Origin: Vitellaria paradoxa
Lineage: Eukaryota; Streptophyta; Magnoliopsida; Ericales; Sapotaceae
Assembly (NCBI GenBank): GCA_019916065.1
Contig: CM034233.1
Span: forward strand, 43,479,750-43,543,749
Direction of reading: 5' to 3'
Length of the DNA stretch: 64,000 nt
Part shown: in pieces, positions 45,113-57,100 of the stretch
Position numbering within the stretch: the stretch's first letter is position 1
Layout: every line of letters begins with the position of its first letter
The notes under the pieces: model-generated
Seen by the model: the letters and a program-made list of their open reading frames with translations, nothing else
Databases searched by the model: none
What the model was told of the DNA's origin: nothing
Program-made: the position numbers and the translations under genes

Positions 45113-47191
45113 TGACCGCGTCTAAATAGTGCATCTAAACTAACCTCCAAGTGTAAGGGTGTGCGGTATAGTTTTAACTTAGTGAGACCGAGGTCGAATC
45201 CACAGGGAATCTACGTTTACTTTTTAGGTTGCAATAGAGATTATCAATTTTAAGTTCAATGAAATTCTAGAGTTTAATGAATGCTAAATTTCTAGGATTT
45301 TCAGAAAATGAAATAAAAATAAATAACACACTAACAACTATTTAATGAAATTTAGAGAATTTTTTTTTTTTTTTTTTTTGGTTTCAACAAGAATAATGAT
45401 TAATAATAAGAAAATTCAACTAAAGCATGATTGCACAGAATAAACAAGTTTAAACTTTCAAGCAATCAATTAATCGACTAAGGAATTAATTCAACTAACA
45501 ATAACACTATCAAATACGATTCTTGATTCCACTTTCAATTCCAAGTGGGTTAATCACCTTACAAAGGGATGTGCACACAACTATAATCTTAAGTTCACGC
45601 AAAGGAATAGATAGATTGGAAAGATACCTTCGTTCAAAGTTCATTATTTCCCAAAACTTAGTTTTATACTTTCGTTTAGGATTATAAAACTAAAAAAATA
45701 TTCTGTGATATTACCTGGGTTCAAATCCAATTTTGTTTTGTTCAAAAATATTAATACCAGGTTTTAAACAAAAACCTTTACCAGTGATTACAAAGAATAT
45801 AGTTAAAGATTTTTGTTTTCGAAAGTTTTTGAAACAAAAGAATTCAGATTTGAAAGCTGTAGATCCCTACACATGAGTTTTCACAAACCATGAGAAAGGT
45901 CTATGCACATCTCATTGTTCTTAATAACCCACCCTTCCTTGATTCGTTGAATCAAGAAAGAAAGGTTTATGCTGGCATAATTTCAAGATACGTAATAATA
46001 AACAAATCAAAAATAATCACTAAACTAAACAATGAATCAAAAAGATGATATTATTAAATCAATAAACAAAAACAACGTACTTTGAAATCGAATCCGATGC
46101 GTAACGATGAATAACGAAAGCCGTAACAAATCCTACGAAGGCTCCGCCAGACTTTAAAAGCATTCTCCACACATTAAAAACACTCTAAAAACTCTCTAAA
46201 AGTCTAAAAGAAAGTAAGCTAGAAGTTGCCAATACCACTACAAAAGATGGTATTTATAATCGTAACGAAAACCTTAAAAAGAGCTAACAAAAACGTAGCG
46301 GCCTACTATGGTCTGGACCACCCGATGGGGTGTCCAAACCATAGAACCCTTTTCTTCTAGGTTCTACTTCCTTCTTCTAGCTTAGCCTTTGACCTAGTCC
46401 AGACCACCCATGGAGGTGTTCGGACCATAAAGTCCTCTGCATCATCCACATCACTTTCATCACTGCTAATTATGATTATTTTGCCCTTTGTCCTACAATT
46501 TAGAAAATAAAATCCATACGTGATAAAATAATAACAAAACTCTTAAGTTAATTACTTAAATGCATGAATAAAGGTCAAAATATAGAGTTTGTAATTACAC
46601 TTTTCAAGTGTAATCACACCCCCTAACTTGCGCGTTGCTAGTCCCTAGCAATGCCTTTATTGAAATAAAATGAAACTACTATCATTTTTCTCTTTTTGTT
46701 GGAAACACGGCTACACTTAGCTGCGTGCAGCAAGCCTTTTAAACCCCTAGGTTCCCCTTAGTGGACGAGTGAAGTCTCGTGAGGGTCTGCAGTGAACCCA
46801 CAAAATTCCTAAACTAATCCAATAGATGGTAATTATGATTTCAATAACTCCTGATTTAAGTTCAATATGAAATAAGTAACAAAATGTTAAAATGTCATAT
46901 AAATTTTCCCAATGTGTATTTAACTCGCCTACTTTTCAACCATCTCATTTCAAATATGCCAATTCATATCATTCAGTCAAAATAGTTATCAAACATACTC
47001 AAAAGACTATGGTCTCGACTTCAAATCTCACCAAGTTGGTCACTCAAATAGAATAAAGTCACTCGAGAAGGGTTACTGTCGTGGTTCATGCAAGGTTACA
47101 ATGTCAAATAAATGTAATGAACCCAGTAAAGACGTGACTGAAAGAATTAAAGCACGGAGTGTTTCATAGCTTCATGAATGGAATGTGTCGA
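45113..47191 (-). repeat. 5' LTR (right) of the Athila-like element
   Basis: About 2.08 kb, longer than the left copy by the segment 46001-46528. That segment has a minus-strand TATA box (46251-46260, ATTATAAATA) and GTCCAGACCA/TGGTCTGGAC words. Homology to the left copy stops at ATGTGTCGA (47191). Confidence 0.85.
46251..46260 (-). promoter_or_regulatory. TATA box of the Athila-like 5' LTR
   Basis: ATTATAAATACC on the minus strand inside the LTR, followed downstream on that strand by a stretch with no stem or ORF. Absent from the deleted left LTR. Confidence 0.6.
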
Positions 47192-48330
47192 TTAAATCTA
47201 ATGAAAAAATGAATTAAAAAACTATGAAATTAATGAGGCTTGGGACCAAAGATGAACCATCCAATCAACATGTAATTGACCAATTTAAGGCCGAACATGT
47301 TCTACCTATATGCATCTAGGCAAAACCATCATAATATCGATTAATTTAAAGAAATAAAGTCCAATTGCTGGAATACTTAGAGGAATATAGCATCAATTAT
47401 GCATGGCATAATAGATCTAAGTATGTAAACATTCTAGCAAATACCTAACATGCAAACATACTCTACGCAACCACTATGCATATATGGCATGAAAAAGTTT
47501 AGAAAAATCTGCAAACATGAGAAGTTTGTATGTAAATTACCTATAGAAACATTATATCAAACACCTAATGTGCATACAATCTCAACACAATCACAAGACA
47601 GACATGGCATGAAAAGTCAAGGAAAATTTTCATACAAAAGAGGGATTGAAAGAAGATCAACAAATCAAACATCTAAATATGTAGAAATTGGAAGTTTATT
47701 ACAAATTATACCTCAATTGATCCAAATACATGAAAATATTTAAGTACCCGATGGTCCTTTGCCTTGATCTACTCTAGAACATCAAAACTCTAAAGAAATT
47801 AATAAAACAAATTGAAATCCTATGTGAGGATATAGAGAAAACCCTTAAATCCTCTTTTATATATCCTATCTTTATTTTATGTAATGTATGAGTATATCTC
47901 TCTCATGAAACCTTCTAAAGTATTTATAGTCCCCTCATAAAAATATTACAAAAATGCCATTACAATTTCAAAATTCGATCGAGTCATCTGGACCCTTGTC
48001 CACACGAAGGTCTCTGTGCAGACAACTGTCCAGAAGGTCTAGCCATACTTAGCCATTTTGTTCTCCATCTCAAGTTTCTTACTTTTTGTCATGCGAACAA
48101 GAGTGAAGGATGGCCTGTGTGGACAAGGGTCCAAAAGATCTGTGACAACTTTAACCTTTTGCTCCTTTTTTACTTTAATTCAGTCTCTATAATCCATAAT
48201 GTCTTGTAAGCACCTAAAAAAGGATAAGATTAATATTTATTGAATATCTAACTCATTTTAATCTCTAATTATGCATGATTAATCACATTTAAGATGCTTA
48301 AATTATCATTTTTTTGTTATTAATCAATAA
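47192..48330 (-). repeat. LTR-like relic with minus-strand TATA
   Basis: No ORF of note. A minus-strand TATA box (47921-47930, ACTATAAATA) sits above a T/A-rich leader, and GTCCACACGAAGGTCT / GGACAAGGGTCC words lie upstream of it, laid out like the Athila LTR promoter. 47450-47620 has two similar pieces about 115 bp apart (CTAACATGCAAACATACTC... GGCATGAAAA). Probably part of another gypsy LTR; limits unknown. Confidence 0.35.
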
Positions 48331-48950
48331 CCCATGCATGTTTTGAATATTTTATATTGATATATGTGAGATTTTGGCTATGGTTGGTTTATATTGGATT
48401 AAGAGTTGATGATGTGATTATATTGCTTTGATATCACTGCTAGTTTGTTATCCTGACTGATGGTAATAGCATGATAGGGTATTATTACATATTCTGTGCA
48501 TAGTGAGGATATATGGATTAGTGCTCACTTCCTTACAGATTTTTGGTCAAGGTTAGTACTGAACTATGCACGATAGACAAACTGGCCCACAAGTCTGGAA
48601 ATTTAGCTATATTTTGTTATTTACAGAATTTGAAAGGTTTTGTATAGACATCTAGTGTGAGGCATCTTGTATTCTTTTATATTTAGAGTCTTCATTAGAT
48701 TATGCAGGCTAGGTTAAGCTTATTTCTTGTTATTATTATTGTTAAAGCACTACAGTTTTTGGGTTTGCTTTTTCCTTTTTGTTTGAACAGATGTTCTATT
48801 AGTGTTCTTGCTAACAGGCTGAGACTTTATTCATTTTATATTACAGACTTTTGTCCTAATAGTGTTGTGTAGCTCAAATTATGGAACAAGGTTTAGGATT
48901 ACATGCGATTGCACAAGATTAGATTATGTACCCAAGTTGTGAAAAATGAG
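48331..48950 (+). repeat. Tail of a Tekay-like LTR
   Basis: GTGAGGATATATGGATTAGTGCTCACTTCCTTACAGATTT matches the GTGGGCACAAGTGGATCTGTGCTCAC part of 27228 and the similar part of 38498 in order and strand. Near 48870, GTAGCTCAAATTATGGAAC resembles ATAACTCAAATTATAAAAT near 38846. It could be the 3' LTR of the element whose 5' LTR is at 37.1-38.9 kb. Confidence 0.5.
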
Positions 48951-49113
48951 AAGGTGATAGATTTTATCATAAGTGCATTAATTGTATCCCTTGAAAGAGA
49001 AGTTGCAAATAAATTTAGCACAAATCAATTATAGATTAATTCCATAACATAATATTCATCAAGTTTCACTTTAATTTGTAATTCACTCAATGTATTAAAA
49101 AAATTAATGTTTT

Positions 49114-49449
49114 TGATAAGAACCAACCAGAAAAATATCTTGCACACAATGCAAGATGGACCAAATCCTCAACTCATGGTGTTGAGGAGACCAAGATTAT
49201 TTCATAAAACTTTTCCTCCCCGTTATTGATCTTTTGTCATGTTCATATAGGCAAGTCATTGCATACATTCTAGGAAATAAGCTAAACATGGAAACAAAGA
49301 CCAATTCAATATGGAAACAAATAATTGAAGATAGCAGGCAAATAATAGGAAAGCAGAGTAATTGCTCCTGTCTTTATGCTGCATAGTCTGCTAGTTGCAC
49401 ATTAGGTTTGATAGCTCAAGTGCTTTTACACGCTGGTAAGGTCACATCA
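49114..49449 (-). repeat. 3' LTR (left) of the Reina-like element
   Basis: 336 bp, matching 53799-54150 along its length. Followed by a C/T tract (49450-49465) that is the polypurine tract on the minus strand (AAAGGGAGGGAGGAA). Confidence 0.93.
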
Positions 49450-49572
49450 TTCCTCCCTCCCTTTGATAGGAACCTTGTCCTCAAGGTTAAAAGAGGAAAC
49501 TGCTCCAGAATGGTGGCCATGGGCTCTCACGTGGCATCTTCTAGCAAAAGACTAGACCAATGGAGTAGGACT

Positions 49573-50590
49573 TCACGCACATACCCACTTGCGACTTGAA
49601 TCCGTCGACAAGCCAATGCCTCTGCTAGTTGTAAATGTTACAAAACCATCATCTGCATATGGAGGAAGAGTGGTATGAACCACACAACTCGCACTAACCT
49701 TCTGCTTTAAAAGAGGGATGTGAAATATTGGATGGATGTTGGCTTTAGGGGGAAGGTGCAAGCGGTAGGCAACGGCGCTAATTAACTTAACTACCTGATA
49801 TAGGCCAAAATACTTACTCGCCAATTTCTGGTAGGGTCATTTGAGCACAAACTATTGTCTGTAAAGTGTAATCAACTTTAGCAACAACAGAGGAGTCTAC
49901 AACATAGGAGCTTAGAACTGGAGGTGCCTGACCATATAGTGCCTTAAATGGGGTCATATGAATGGAGCTATAGAATGATGTGATGTACCAAAACTTAGCC
50001 CAGGCAAGGTAAAATTCCCACTATTTCAGGTTGGCATGGGCAAAACACTGGAGATATTGACAACAATTAACAACTTTTGTCTGGCCATCCGTTTAGGATA
50101 ATATAAGGAACTAGTATTAAGGCTAGTACTGTGGAGGTGAAACAATTCTCGCCAAAATTGGCTCATAAAAATCTTATCTCTATCATTGATGATGGAAGAT
50201 GGAAGGCCATGGAGTTTCACGATGTTGTGCATAAAACATTAGCCACATCTTAAGCACTATAGGGATGGACAAGAGCAATAAAATAAGCATATTTAGTTAA
50301 ATGATGCACAACTAGGATGGCATTCTTATCGACAGATTTTACAAGACCCACCATGAAATCCATACTGATATTGTCCAAACACCATTCGGAATTGCAAGTG
50401 CCTCGAGAAATCTCACTAGAGTACGAGTGTCATATTTATTTTTTGACAAACATTGCACTGTTGAATATACACTTGAACGTCCTTTTTCATGCCCTTCCAA
50501 TGAAATAACTGTGAAAGATGCTTACAGGTGTTTAAAATTCCTAAATGACCACCGATTAGAGTGTCATGGAATTCTAGGAGCAAAGGTTAC
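49573..50590 (-). pseudogene. Integrase of the Reina-like element
   Basis: Read right to left: the zinc-binding region with GGHLGILNTCKHL and VYIQQCNVCQK (50440-50580), then the core with VKLHGLPSSIINDRDKIFMS (50026-50232), containing the second catalytic Asp. The C-terminal part follows with ASKYFGLYQVVKLISAVAYR and HPIFHIPLLKQKV (49573-49824). The DNA-joining enzyme would need all three parts in one frame; here they are separated by stops and shifts. Confidence 0.9.
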
Positions 50591-50959
50591 ATAAAAGTAG
50601 TAGAATCTAAAAGAAAAATACAACCACGAGTCAAAATGCATCCATTCCGTAGGACATGGTCAACCACCGAGTGTGGGTCATTTTGTAACCTAAGAACAAG
50701 AGGACCCAGCATTAATTCTTCCTTTATGACCATATGAAGATCATTCCAAAAAGACCATTATGGTCCTGATATGGCAGCAATTTCATGTGTCATGCCACTA
50801 CGTGATAAGGCGTTTGCAGCATTATTTTCTCTACCCGGTTTATACATTATCTCGTAATCGAATCCCAGCAATTTTGCTATCCATTTTTGTTGCTCCGTGG
50901 TGGTGGCTCATTGTTCAAGCAAAAAGCACAAATTGTGTTTATCAGTGAAAATCTTAAAA

Positions 50960-51330
50960 TGTTGACCTAGTAAATATGGTCGCTATATGTGAAAATCTTT
51001 TGGTATGGCAAGCATTTCCATCTCATACGTAGACTATGATTTTTGCAAGACCAATGGCCTTGATAAGGAAGGTAATCGGACGATCATTTTGAGAGAAAAC
51101 CACACCGATCCCATTGCCAAAAGCATCTGTCTCAATAATAAACTCGAAAAATCCAATAAAGCCAGGACGGGGGTGCTTGTCATGGCTAACTTCAAAGCAA
51201 CAAAAGCCTTGTCGGCCTCCTCTCCCCATTCGAATTGACCTTTCTTTAACAGTTGTGTCAGGGGCCTTACAACAATGCCTTAATGTCGTACAAATTTGAG
51301 ATAATACCCACTAAGGCCAAAAAAACCCCG
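50960..51330 (-). pseudogene. RNase H of the Reina-like element
   Basis: FIGFFEFIIETDAFGNGIGV with VFSQNDRPITFLIKA (51023-51229) is the start of the gypsy RNase H, with the catalytic Asp in ETDA present. The far part continues toward 50880 (lost frame). Confidence 0.88.
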
Positions 51331-51339
51331 TAATGCAAT

Positions 51340-52280
51340 GACGCTAGCAGGCCGAGGCTAGCGAGTCATAGCTTCTATCTTACGGTCATCTACATGAACA
51401 CCAACGTTGGAAATAATATGGCCCAGTTACTCAACTCCTTATTGTCAGAATGTGCATTTGGAGGGTTTGATGTAAAAAGAATTCTCCATCAATATTCCCA
51501 GAGTGGTACGCAAATGAATAAGATGTTCGCTCCACGTCTCGCTGTAAATTAAAATGTCATCAAAAAAGACCAAGATAAAACGTTGCAACTATACATTGAA
51601 CATAGAGTTCATGGCCGCCTGAAAAGTTGAGGGGGCATTATATAGGGGAAAAGCCATCACCAAATACTTGAAATGGCCGTTATGGGTTCAAAAAGCCGTC
51701 ATGTGGACGACTTTGGGTACACACAGATCTAATGATAACTGGCGCACAAGTCTTAGTTGGAAAAATAGGTTTCACCATACAGTTCATCAAGCATGTCATC
51801 AATAGTTGGAATCAAAAATCGATTGTTGATAGTGACTTCATTGGGAGCACGATAGTCGGTACAAAACCACCATGAGCCATCTTTTTTCTTTACGAGGAAA
51901 ACTGGTGATGAAAAGGGTCTTGTACTAGACCTTATTAAGCCAGTAGTTCACATCTTCTCGACTTGGCATTCAATCTCCTTCTTTTGAAAGTGGGCATATC
52001 GATAAGGAGCAACATTAATAGGTGCACTTTCATCCTCTAGTAAAATGTGGTGATCAAAGTGACGTGGAGATGGCAACTCGGTAGGTGTTTTCAGTATCTT
52101 ACTGTACTCTCTCAAAATTTGTTGTACCTCTAGTGGCATCTGTGACACTTCTTTTGTGCATCCCCCTCCATCCTCGTCGATAGTAGTGAGACAAACTAAT
52201 TCTGCTCTAGAGCACCACTCTTGAAGTAAGGAATTAACATTAATAGCCCTTAATGATCTAGTTGGTTTCGCTCGAAGCAA
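51340..52280 (-). pseudogene. Reverse transcriptase of the Reina-like element
   Basis: 51948-52280 encodes the entry LLQEW to TELPSPRHFDHHILLEDES and INVAPYRYAHFQKKEIE. Downstream, in shifting frames, come [18 protein letters not shown] (about 51880) and the catalytic FFDDILIYSETWSEHL (about 51510-51570), both aspartates kept. Several stops and small indels lie between. Confidence 0.9.
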
Positions 52281-52329
52281 GTGCTTCTGCCCCTACATCG
52301 TAAACTCTATTATGTGTTAAGAGTAATCG

Positions 52330-52650
52330 TTAATCATATGGCCCAGTCCCTCTAACCATTGATAGCCCAACACCAAGTCTAACCCATGAACTAGAAGTGC
52401 AAAAAGAGTAGTGTTGGAAGTGGGTGACCTCAACTCCTTCATATTTGGTTTGACAAGTCAACTTATCTCCACTGGCCACCTGCACATGGAAGGGAGCAAT
52501 AGCAGTAATAGCTCAATTGAGTCTATTGATGATAGCTTCATTGATAAAATTATAGCTCGACCTGCTGTCAATCAATGCATTAATCTCTTATCAATTGATC
52601 ATGGCTTTCACTCACATAGTCCAATTGCCTGCGCTACTGATATAGCGTCA
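52330..52650 (-). pseudogene. Aspartic protease of the Reina-like element
   Basis: The active-site region reads MIDSRSSYNFINEAII on the minus strand (about 52535-52590). Retroelement proteases normally have DSG or DTG, so Gly to Arg in this triad would inactivate it. It is followed by FHVQVASGDKLTCQTKYEGV, the expected flap region. Confidence 0.8.
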
Positions 52651-52749
52651 AAGACATTAATGGTTCCTACAGCTATCCCTCCACTAGAAGTTTCCCCGCG
52701 GCATCATCTCCATCCTCTAACTAAAGCTCTACTTCAATAAGACAAGTTT

Positions 52750-53700
52750 GTGCCTTACAACAATGCCCTAGCATAAACTTTTCATTGCAGTTAAAACAGA
52801 GATTTTTCTCCCATCTAGCACGCATCTCCTCATACGTTAATCACTTAACTCCAGTCCCTAGAAGTGGCTTGCTGCCTGTACCCCTCGAATTCTATATTAC
52901 TAGTCCTATGCTTCGAATGTTATTACGGTATCCACCCGCTATCTTCCGTGTCCGTTGAAGTCGATCATCTTGGCGTTTCACCAAATCTATAGCTAGTTGC
53001 AACCCTTTGGACAAAACATCCACACGTCAACTACAATCTCCTCATTCAGTCCTCCCATAAATGCTCCAAGGAGCACCTTTTTTGGCCACCCTGAGACACG
53101 GTTAGTGAGTCTTTGTTTTGCCTGATCTTGCTTAAGGCTCCATCATAACCCTCAAAATCTATTGGTCCAAAGCGGTATAAAATACCCTTCTCGAATTTCT
53201 CCCATGTGATCGCCTTTCCTCTCGCAGCCTTGGAATACCATTGCCACCACTAATTTACTTCTCCCTCAAGGTAGAAAGAAGTGACCACTACCTTTTTTTG
53301 GCCTTGAATTTCCTGTGCTAAAAAATATTATTCGACTCGATCCAACCATACGATAGGATCTTCACCTCCAAAGCGAGAAAAATCCATCCGTGTGCCATTG
53401 AAGGAGCGTTGCTGTTTTTTTGCACCCAAGTCTGTCTCCGAGTCTACCTCTATCGATTGGTCTAAATATTGAGATCCCTCGCTCTCATCGTGATCAGTGG
53501 CACCGTCTTCTGTTAATCCTAAAGACGTTGATTCCTTCGTCTTCTTGGTCATCATGCTACTCGAAGCTTTAGTCACGCGTGCTTTACGAATCGGTGAACA
53601 GGACCTCGATCTAGCTAGTTCCTGGATAAGTGCCTAATTAGAGACACTCAGATCTCGTAGGGCCTGCATGGTTTGTTTCATCTCCCGCATTGACGATTTC
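52750..53700 (-). pseudogene. Gag of the Reina-like element
   Basis: 53328-53576 has an acidic Ser-rich N-terminus and then TRMDFSRFGGEDPIVWLDRVE, the usual start of the capsid region in small gypsy elements. Minus-strand WEKFEKGILYRFGPIDFEGY follows near 53140-53200. A CCHC finger is expected near 52770 (NCNEKFMLGHCC-like text), only partly readable. Confidence 0.82.
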
Positions 53701-53780
53701 AGTTGATCAAATCGCTCCGTGTTTGTCTTGGCTCTGTTAGTCCTGGCTCTGTCAAACATAGCGAGGTCGTGCAGAATCAG

Positions 53781-53796
53781 CCTGACTCTGATACCA
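53781..53796 (-). promoter_or_regulatory. Primer-binding site, tRNA-Met type
   Basis: TGGTATCAGAGTCAGG on the minus strand, two bases from the LTR; the first ten bases match the initiator tRNA-Met complement exactly. Confidence 0.9.
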
Positions 53797-53798
53797 GT

Positions 53799-54150
53799 TG
53801 ATAAGAACAAACCAGAAAAATATATTGCTTATAGTGCACGATGGACCAAATCCTCAACTCACGATGTTAAGAAGACCAAGATTACTTCATAAAACTTTTC
53901 CTCCCCTTTATTGATCATTTGTCATGTTCATATAGGCAAGTCTTTGCATACATTCTAGGAAATAAGCTAAACATGGAAACAAAGACTAATTCAACATGGA
54001 AACAAATAATTAAAGATAGCAGGCAAATAATAGGAAAACAGAATAATAGGAAAGTAGAGTAATTAATCCTGTCTTCATGCTGCATAGTCTGCTAGTTGCA
54101 TGTTGGGTTTGATAGCTCGAGTGCTTTTATGTGCTGGCAAGATCTCATCA
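53799..54150 (-). repeat. 5' LTR (right) of the Reina-like element
   Basis: 352 bp. It carries a short extra direct repeat (AATAATAGGAAA at about 54025 and 54042) that the left LTR has once, which explains most of the length difference. Confidence 0.93.
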
Positions 54151-54155
54151 GTTTT

Positions 54156-57100
54156 ACTATAATCTGCAATCATATCTTAGGTAACAAAAAGGTGTTTGTA
54201 TGTTTTTCTGAATTACTTATTTTTTTAATTTTGTAAGTGAAATTTTTGGCCCTCTCTGTCATGAAAGCCAAGCTTCAAGTGCTTGCTTATGACTATATAC
54301 ATTGAGATATTAATTGTATATGTATGCAGTTCATTAAAACCAAAAAAAAGAACGAACCTTTCTTATGTAGCTGTTCCATAAGATTGTAATGGTTTTCACG
54401 ATTGTATTTAATGCTAGTATTATCGAGCAATTAATGTTGACACACAATGGATAAGTATGCACCGGTGAGGATGTCTAAAGGGTCTTTTTGAATCCTTTAA
54501 GGAATATAAGCGCCCCGAGATGGAGGGACATTTTTACAAAGTTAACCTTCTACTCCAACACTCAAATATTGGTCCGGTTCAAGGAGTTATAATACCTCTC
54601 CAAAATTCTACCACTGTCCAAATCTCTTCTCCAAAATTCTACAGATGTCCAAAATCCCAATCCATCAGATGTTTTAGAATTGTAAGGATATTTATATTAA
54701 TATAAAAAACAAATCAATTTTAATGTCTTACTCATTTTAAAATTATGTGACAACTTTAAATATCTACCTTTTAATTTCCTTCCTAACTATTCTCTTTAAC
54801 TTCTATTTTTTAATATCCATTTGTAAGAAGAAAAAATAAAATAAAATTTTGTGGAAATAGATAAGGGATTAAAAAAGAGCAAAGGAAAAGCTTCACGTAC
54901 TTACAAGAACGATATTTATAAAAATATTTATAAAATTTTCGTTCTATTGTATGCACAAAATTTTTGTTTAAAGTAACAAATTCATGACAGCATACCTTAC
55001 AACGTACAGATTTTACATCTATTTTATTGTCATAAACCCAAAACTATATTGAAAAAAAAAAATTACAAAAGAAGTTGATACAGAGGAGAGCAGCAAGATA
55101 AAGATGAAAGAAATGGATCAGGCAGAACAATTTGGGGAAATGAAAAAGGATTTCAACCCTACCCTCAGCTTAGCCGTTAATGCACGCAAAAGGAACAGCT
55201 CAAATCAAAACCTCTGTAGTCTCAATCCTAACCCTACGAGTGTATTACAATCAGTAAGTCAGATAAAAAAAAAAAAAATTTGGCAGAGGTAGGTGAAAAG
55301 TAGAAGTAACTGAAAAGTTGAGAAGAGACAGTTGAGAGCTTCTAGAAGAAGATATATGCAAAGGGTATAGGCCAACCAAGTCAGGGAAGTGATCAGGGTA
55401 ATGGGCAAAAAGGGATAAAACCATTTTAATTTAGGTTAAGCTATCTAAACCCAAATAATTGTAATAAAAAATAAGTGGGCCACGAGAGTGGTTAAGGTTG
55501 ATAAGGCCATTCCTTAGTAAAGGGGCTATCATCATTGGGCCCCATTTTGTTCTAAAGTCAGTTGCAGTTAGTTTGTTAGTTGGGTTCTTTACTATAGTTA
55601 GGGATTAGTTGTTAGTCATAAGGCCACTTATAAATACAAAATGTAATCTATTACAAAGAAATAAGAAGAATTTTTAAGAGCAATTTGTTATCAGGAGGCT
55701 GGGGTATCCTCGAAATCATCCAATGGTATCCACCATCTTCAACCTCTATTCACCATAGGTAGAGGCAAATCCAAGGTTCTGAGAAGCACATTCCATTTAC
55801 AATAACATATACTTATGTGATACTATCTGAATGGTTTCAAGCAACTCCAAAAATTATTGTTCGGAAAATGTAGTGTGAAAGCCCGGTTAGATTATTAAAT
55901 CAATGCCTAGTTGGGCATTTTAGGGTGTTCATATTTCTATCTCTCTGGGCTATATTTGTTTAAGGAATTTAGAGGCATGGGATTGTATATCATACTTCGT
56001 GGACCCCAATCGTCTTATATTTGGTATCACAAACAGAAAGTGGATTAATTATTTACTTTAAATTGTTAATCTCCTCTCTTCAAGGTTATTGATTCAAAAT
56101 TATTTTTTATCAAATTACATCTCTTATGTCATATTTCATTAATAAAATATAAATAAATAAATTTCACATGCGTAAAAAAAAAATCTTATATATTATTATA
56201 TACCTAGATATAGGTACACACATTATGTGTGTGACTTTTTAGTAAATATTTATCTTTTTAATTTTATATAAATTACTAAATAAATTTAATATAATAAATT
56301 ATCGGAACATCTTGTAAAATATTAGATGATTAGTTTTAAATAGCATTTAAGTAAAAAATTTATAATTAAATAAAATTTTAAAAAAGATAAAAAAAAAAAC
56401 ATAAGGGTATTGATCAGTTAAAATGGGCATTTAAAGAATATTAAAATATGTAAAATTAAATTTATTTAATTAATTTCTAGTTATTAAATACTTTTTTTAT
56501 TTCAATGAAAAGTATTAATCGTTGTGGAAAGTTAAGCGATATTAATGAAAAAAAGTAAAAATTTTCATTAAATTTAAAATTTCTCCAAATATCCCTAACA
56601 TTTCAGCTATACAATAATATAGATATTACTTATTTCTGTAATTTTATCTCTAGTAAAATATAAGCCCGGTGTGTCTAGGTGAACATGATGCCTTGGTTTT
56701 GGCCGACTACCCCCCACTTTTTCTAGAAATCATAAAATTTCATCAGCCTTCAAGGTGATGTATGTGAAGTGAGGATGTAAATTTGGTTCCGTTTCAATCC
56801 TTCGGGCGGAAACAAAACTGTGCGGGGATAAGAAATACCCTCACGCGTTCTCATGACACCAACGAAATTCTTCTAAAAGGGCCTAATAAATAAAAGAATA
56901 TTAAAGAAAATGATCAGAGAAGATTTTTGATCAAGAATTATTGATAATAAAATCAAACAGGACTTAAGAAAATAATTATTGAAATATAAAAGTTCAATTG
57001 ACAATAGTGAATATATTTGAATTTCTGCACTAAGTATTGTATTTATAGGCCAAGAAAATGAGTTGGTTTAATGTAGAAATGATTAGAAAAATAAAATTAT

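Larger units (their letters stand above)
40034..47191 (-). mobile_element. Athila/Tat-like gag-only gypsy element
   Basis: Long direct repeats 40034-41568 and 45113-47191 start TGATCGCATCTAAATAG and TGACCGCGTCTAAATAG. Beside the right copy is a tRNA-Asp-type primer-binding site (45091-45106), typical of Athila/Tat elements, read on the minus strand. The 3.5 kb inside holds gag remnants and, near 42620-42680, the minus-strand text ACATTGAGGACAATGTG followed by TTTTAAGTTAGAGGG, a landmark seen after pol in Athila-type elements. Protease, RT, RNase H and integrase are absent. No matching target duplication was found, so one outer end may be truncated. Confidence 0.82.
49114..54150 (-). mobile_element. 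Small Ty3/gypsy chromovirus-like element (Reina-like)
   Basis: 5037 bp with LTRs of 336 and 352 bp, TG...CA ends (TGATAAGAAC to CATCA) and GTTTT on both sides (49109-49113, 54151-54155). The primer-binding site is on the minus strand next to the right LTR, and the polypurine tract next to the left LTR. Coding runs right to left gag, protease, RT, RNase H, integrase, the gypsy order. The compact size, short LTRs and wording favour the Reina lineage. Every domain contains stops or frameshifts, but almost the full length is kept. Confidence 0.94.
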
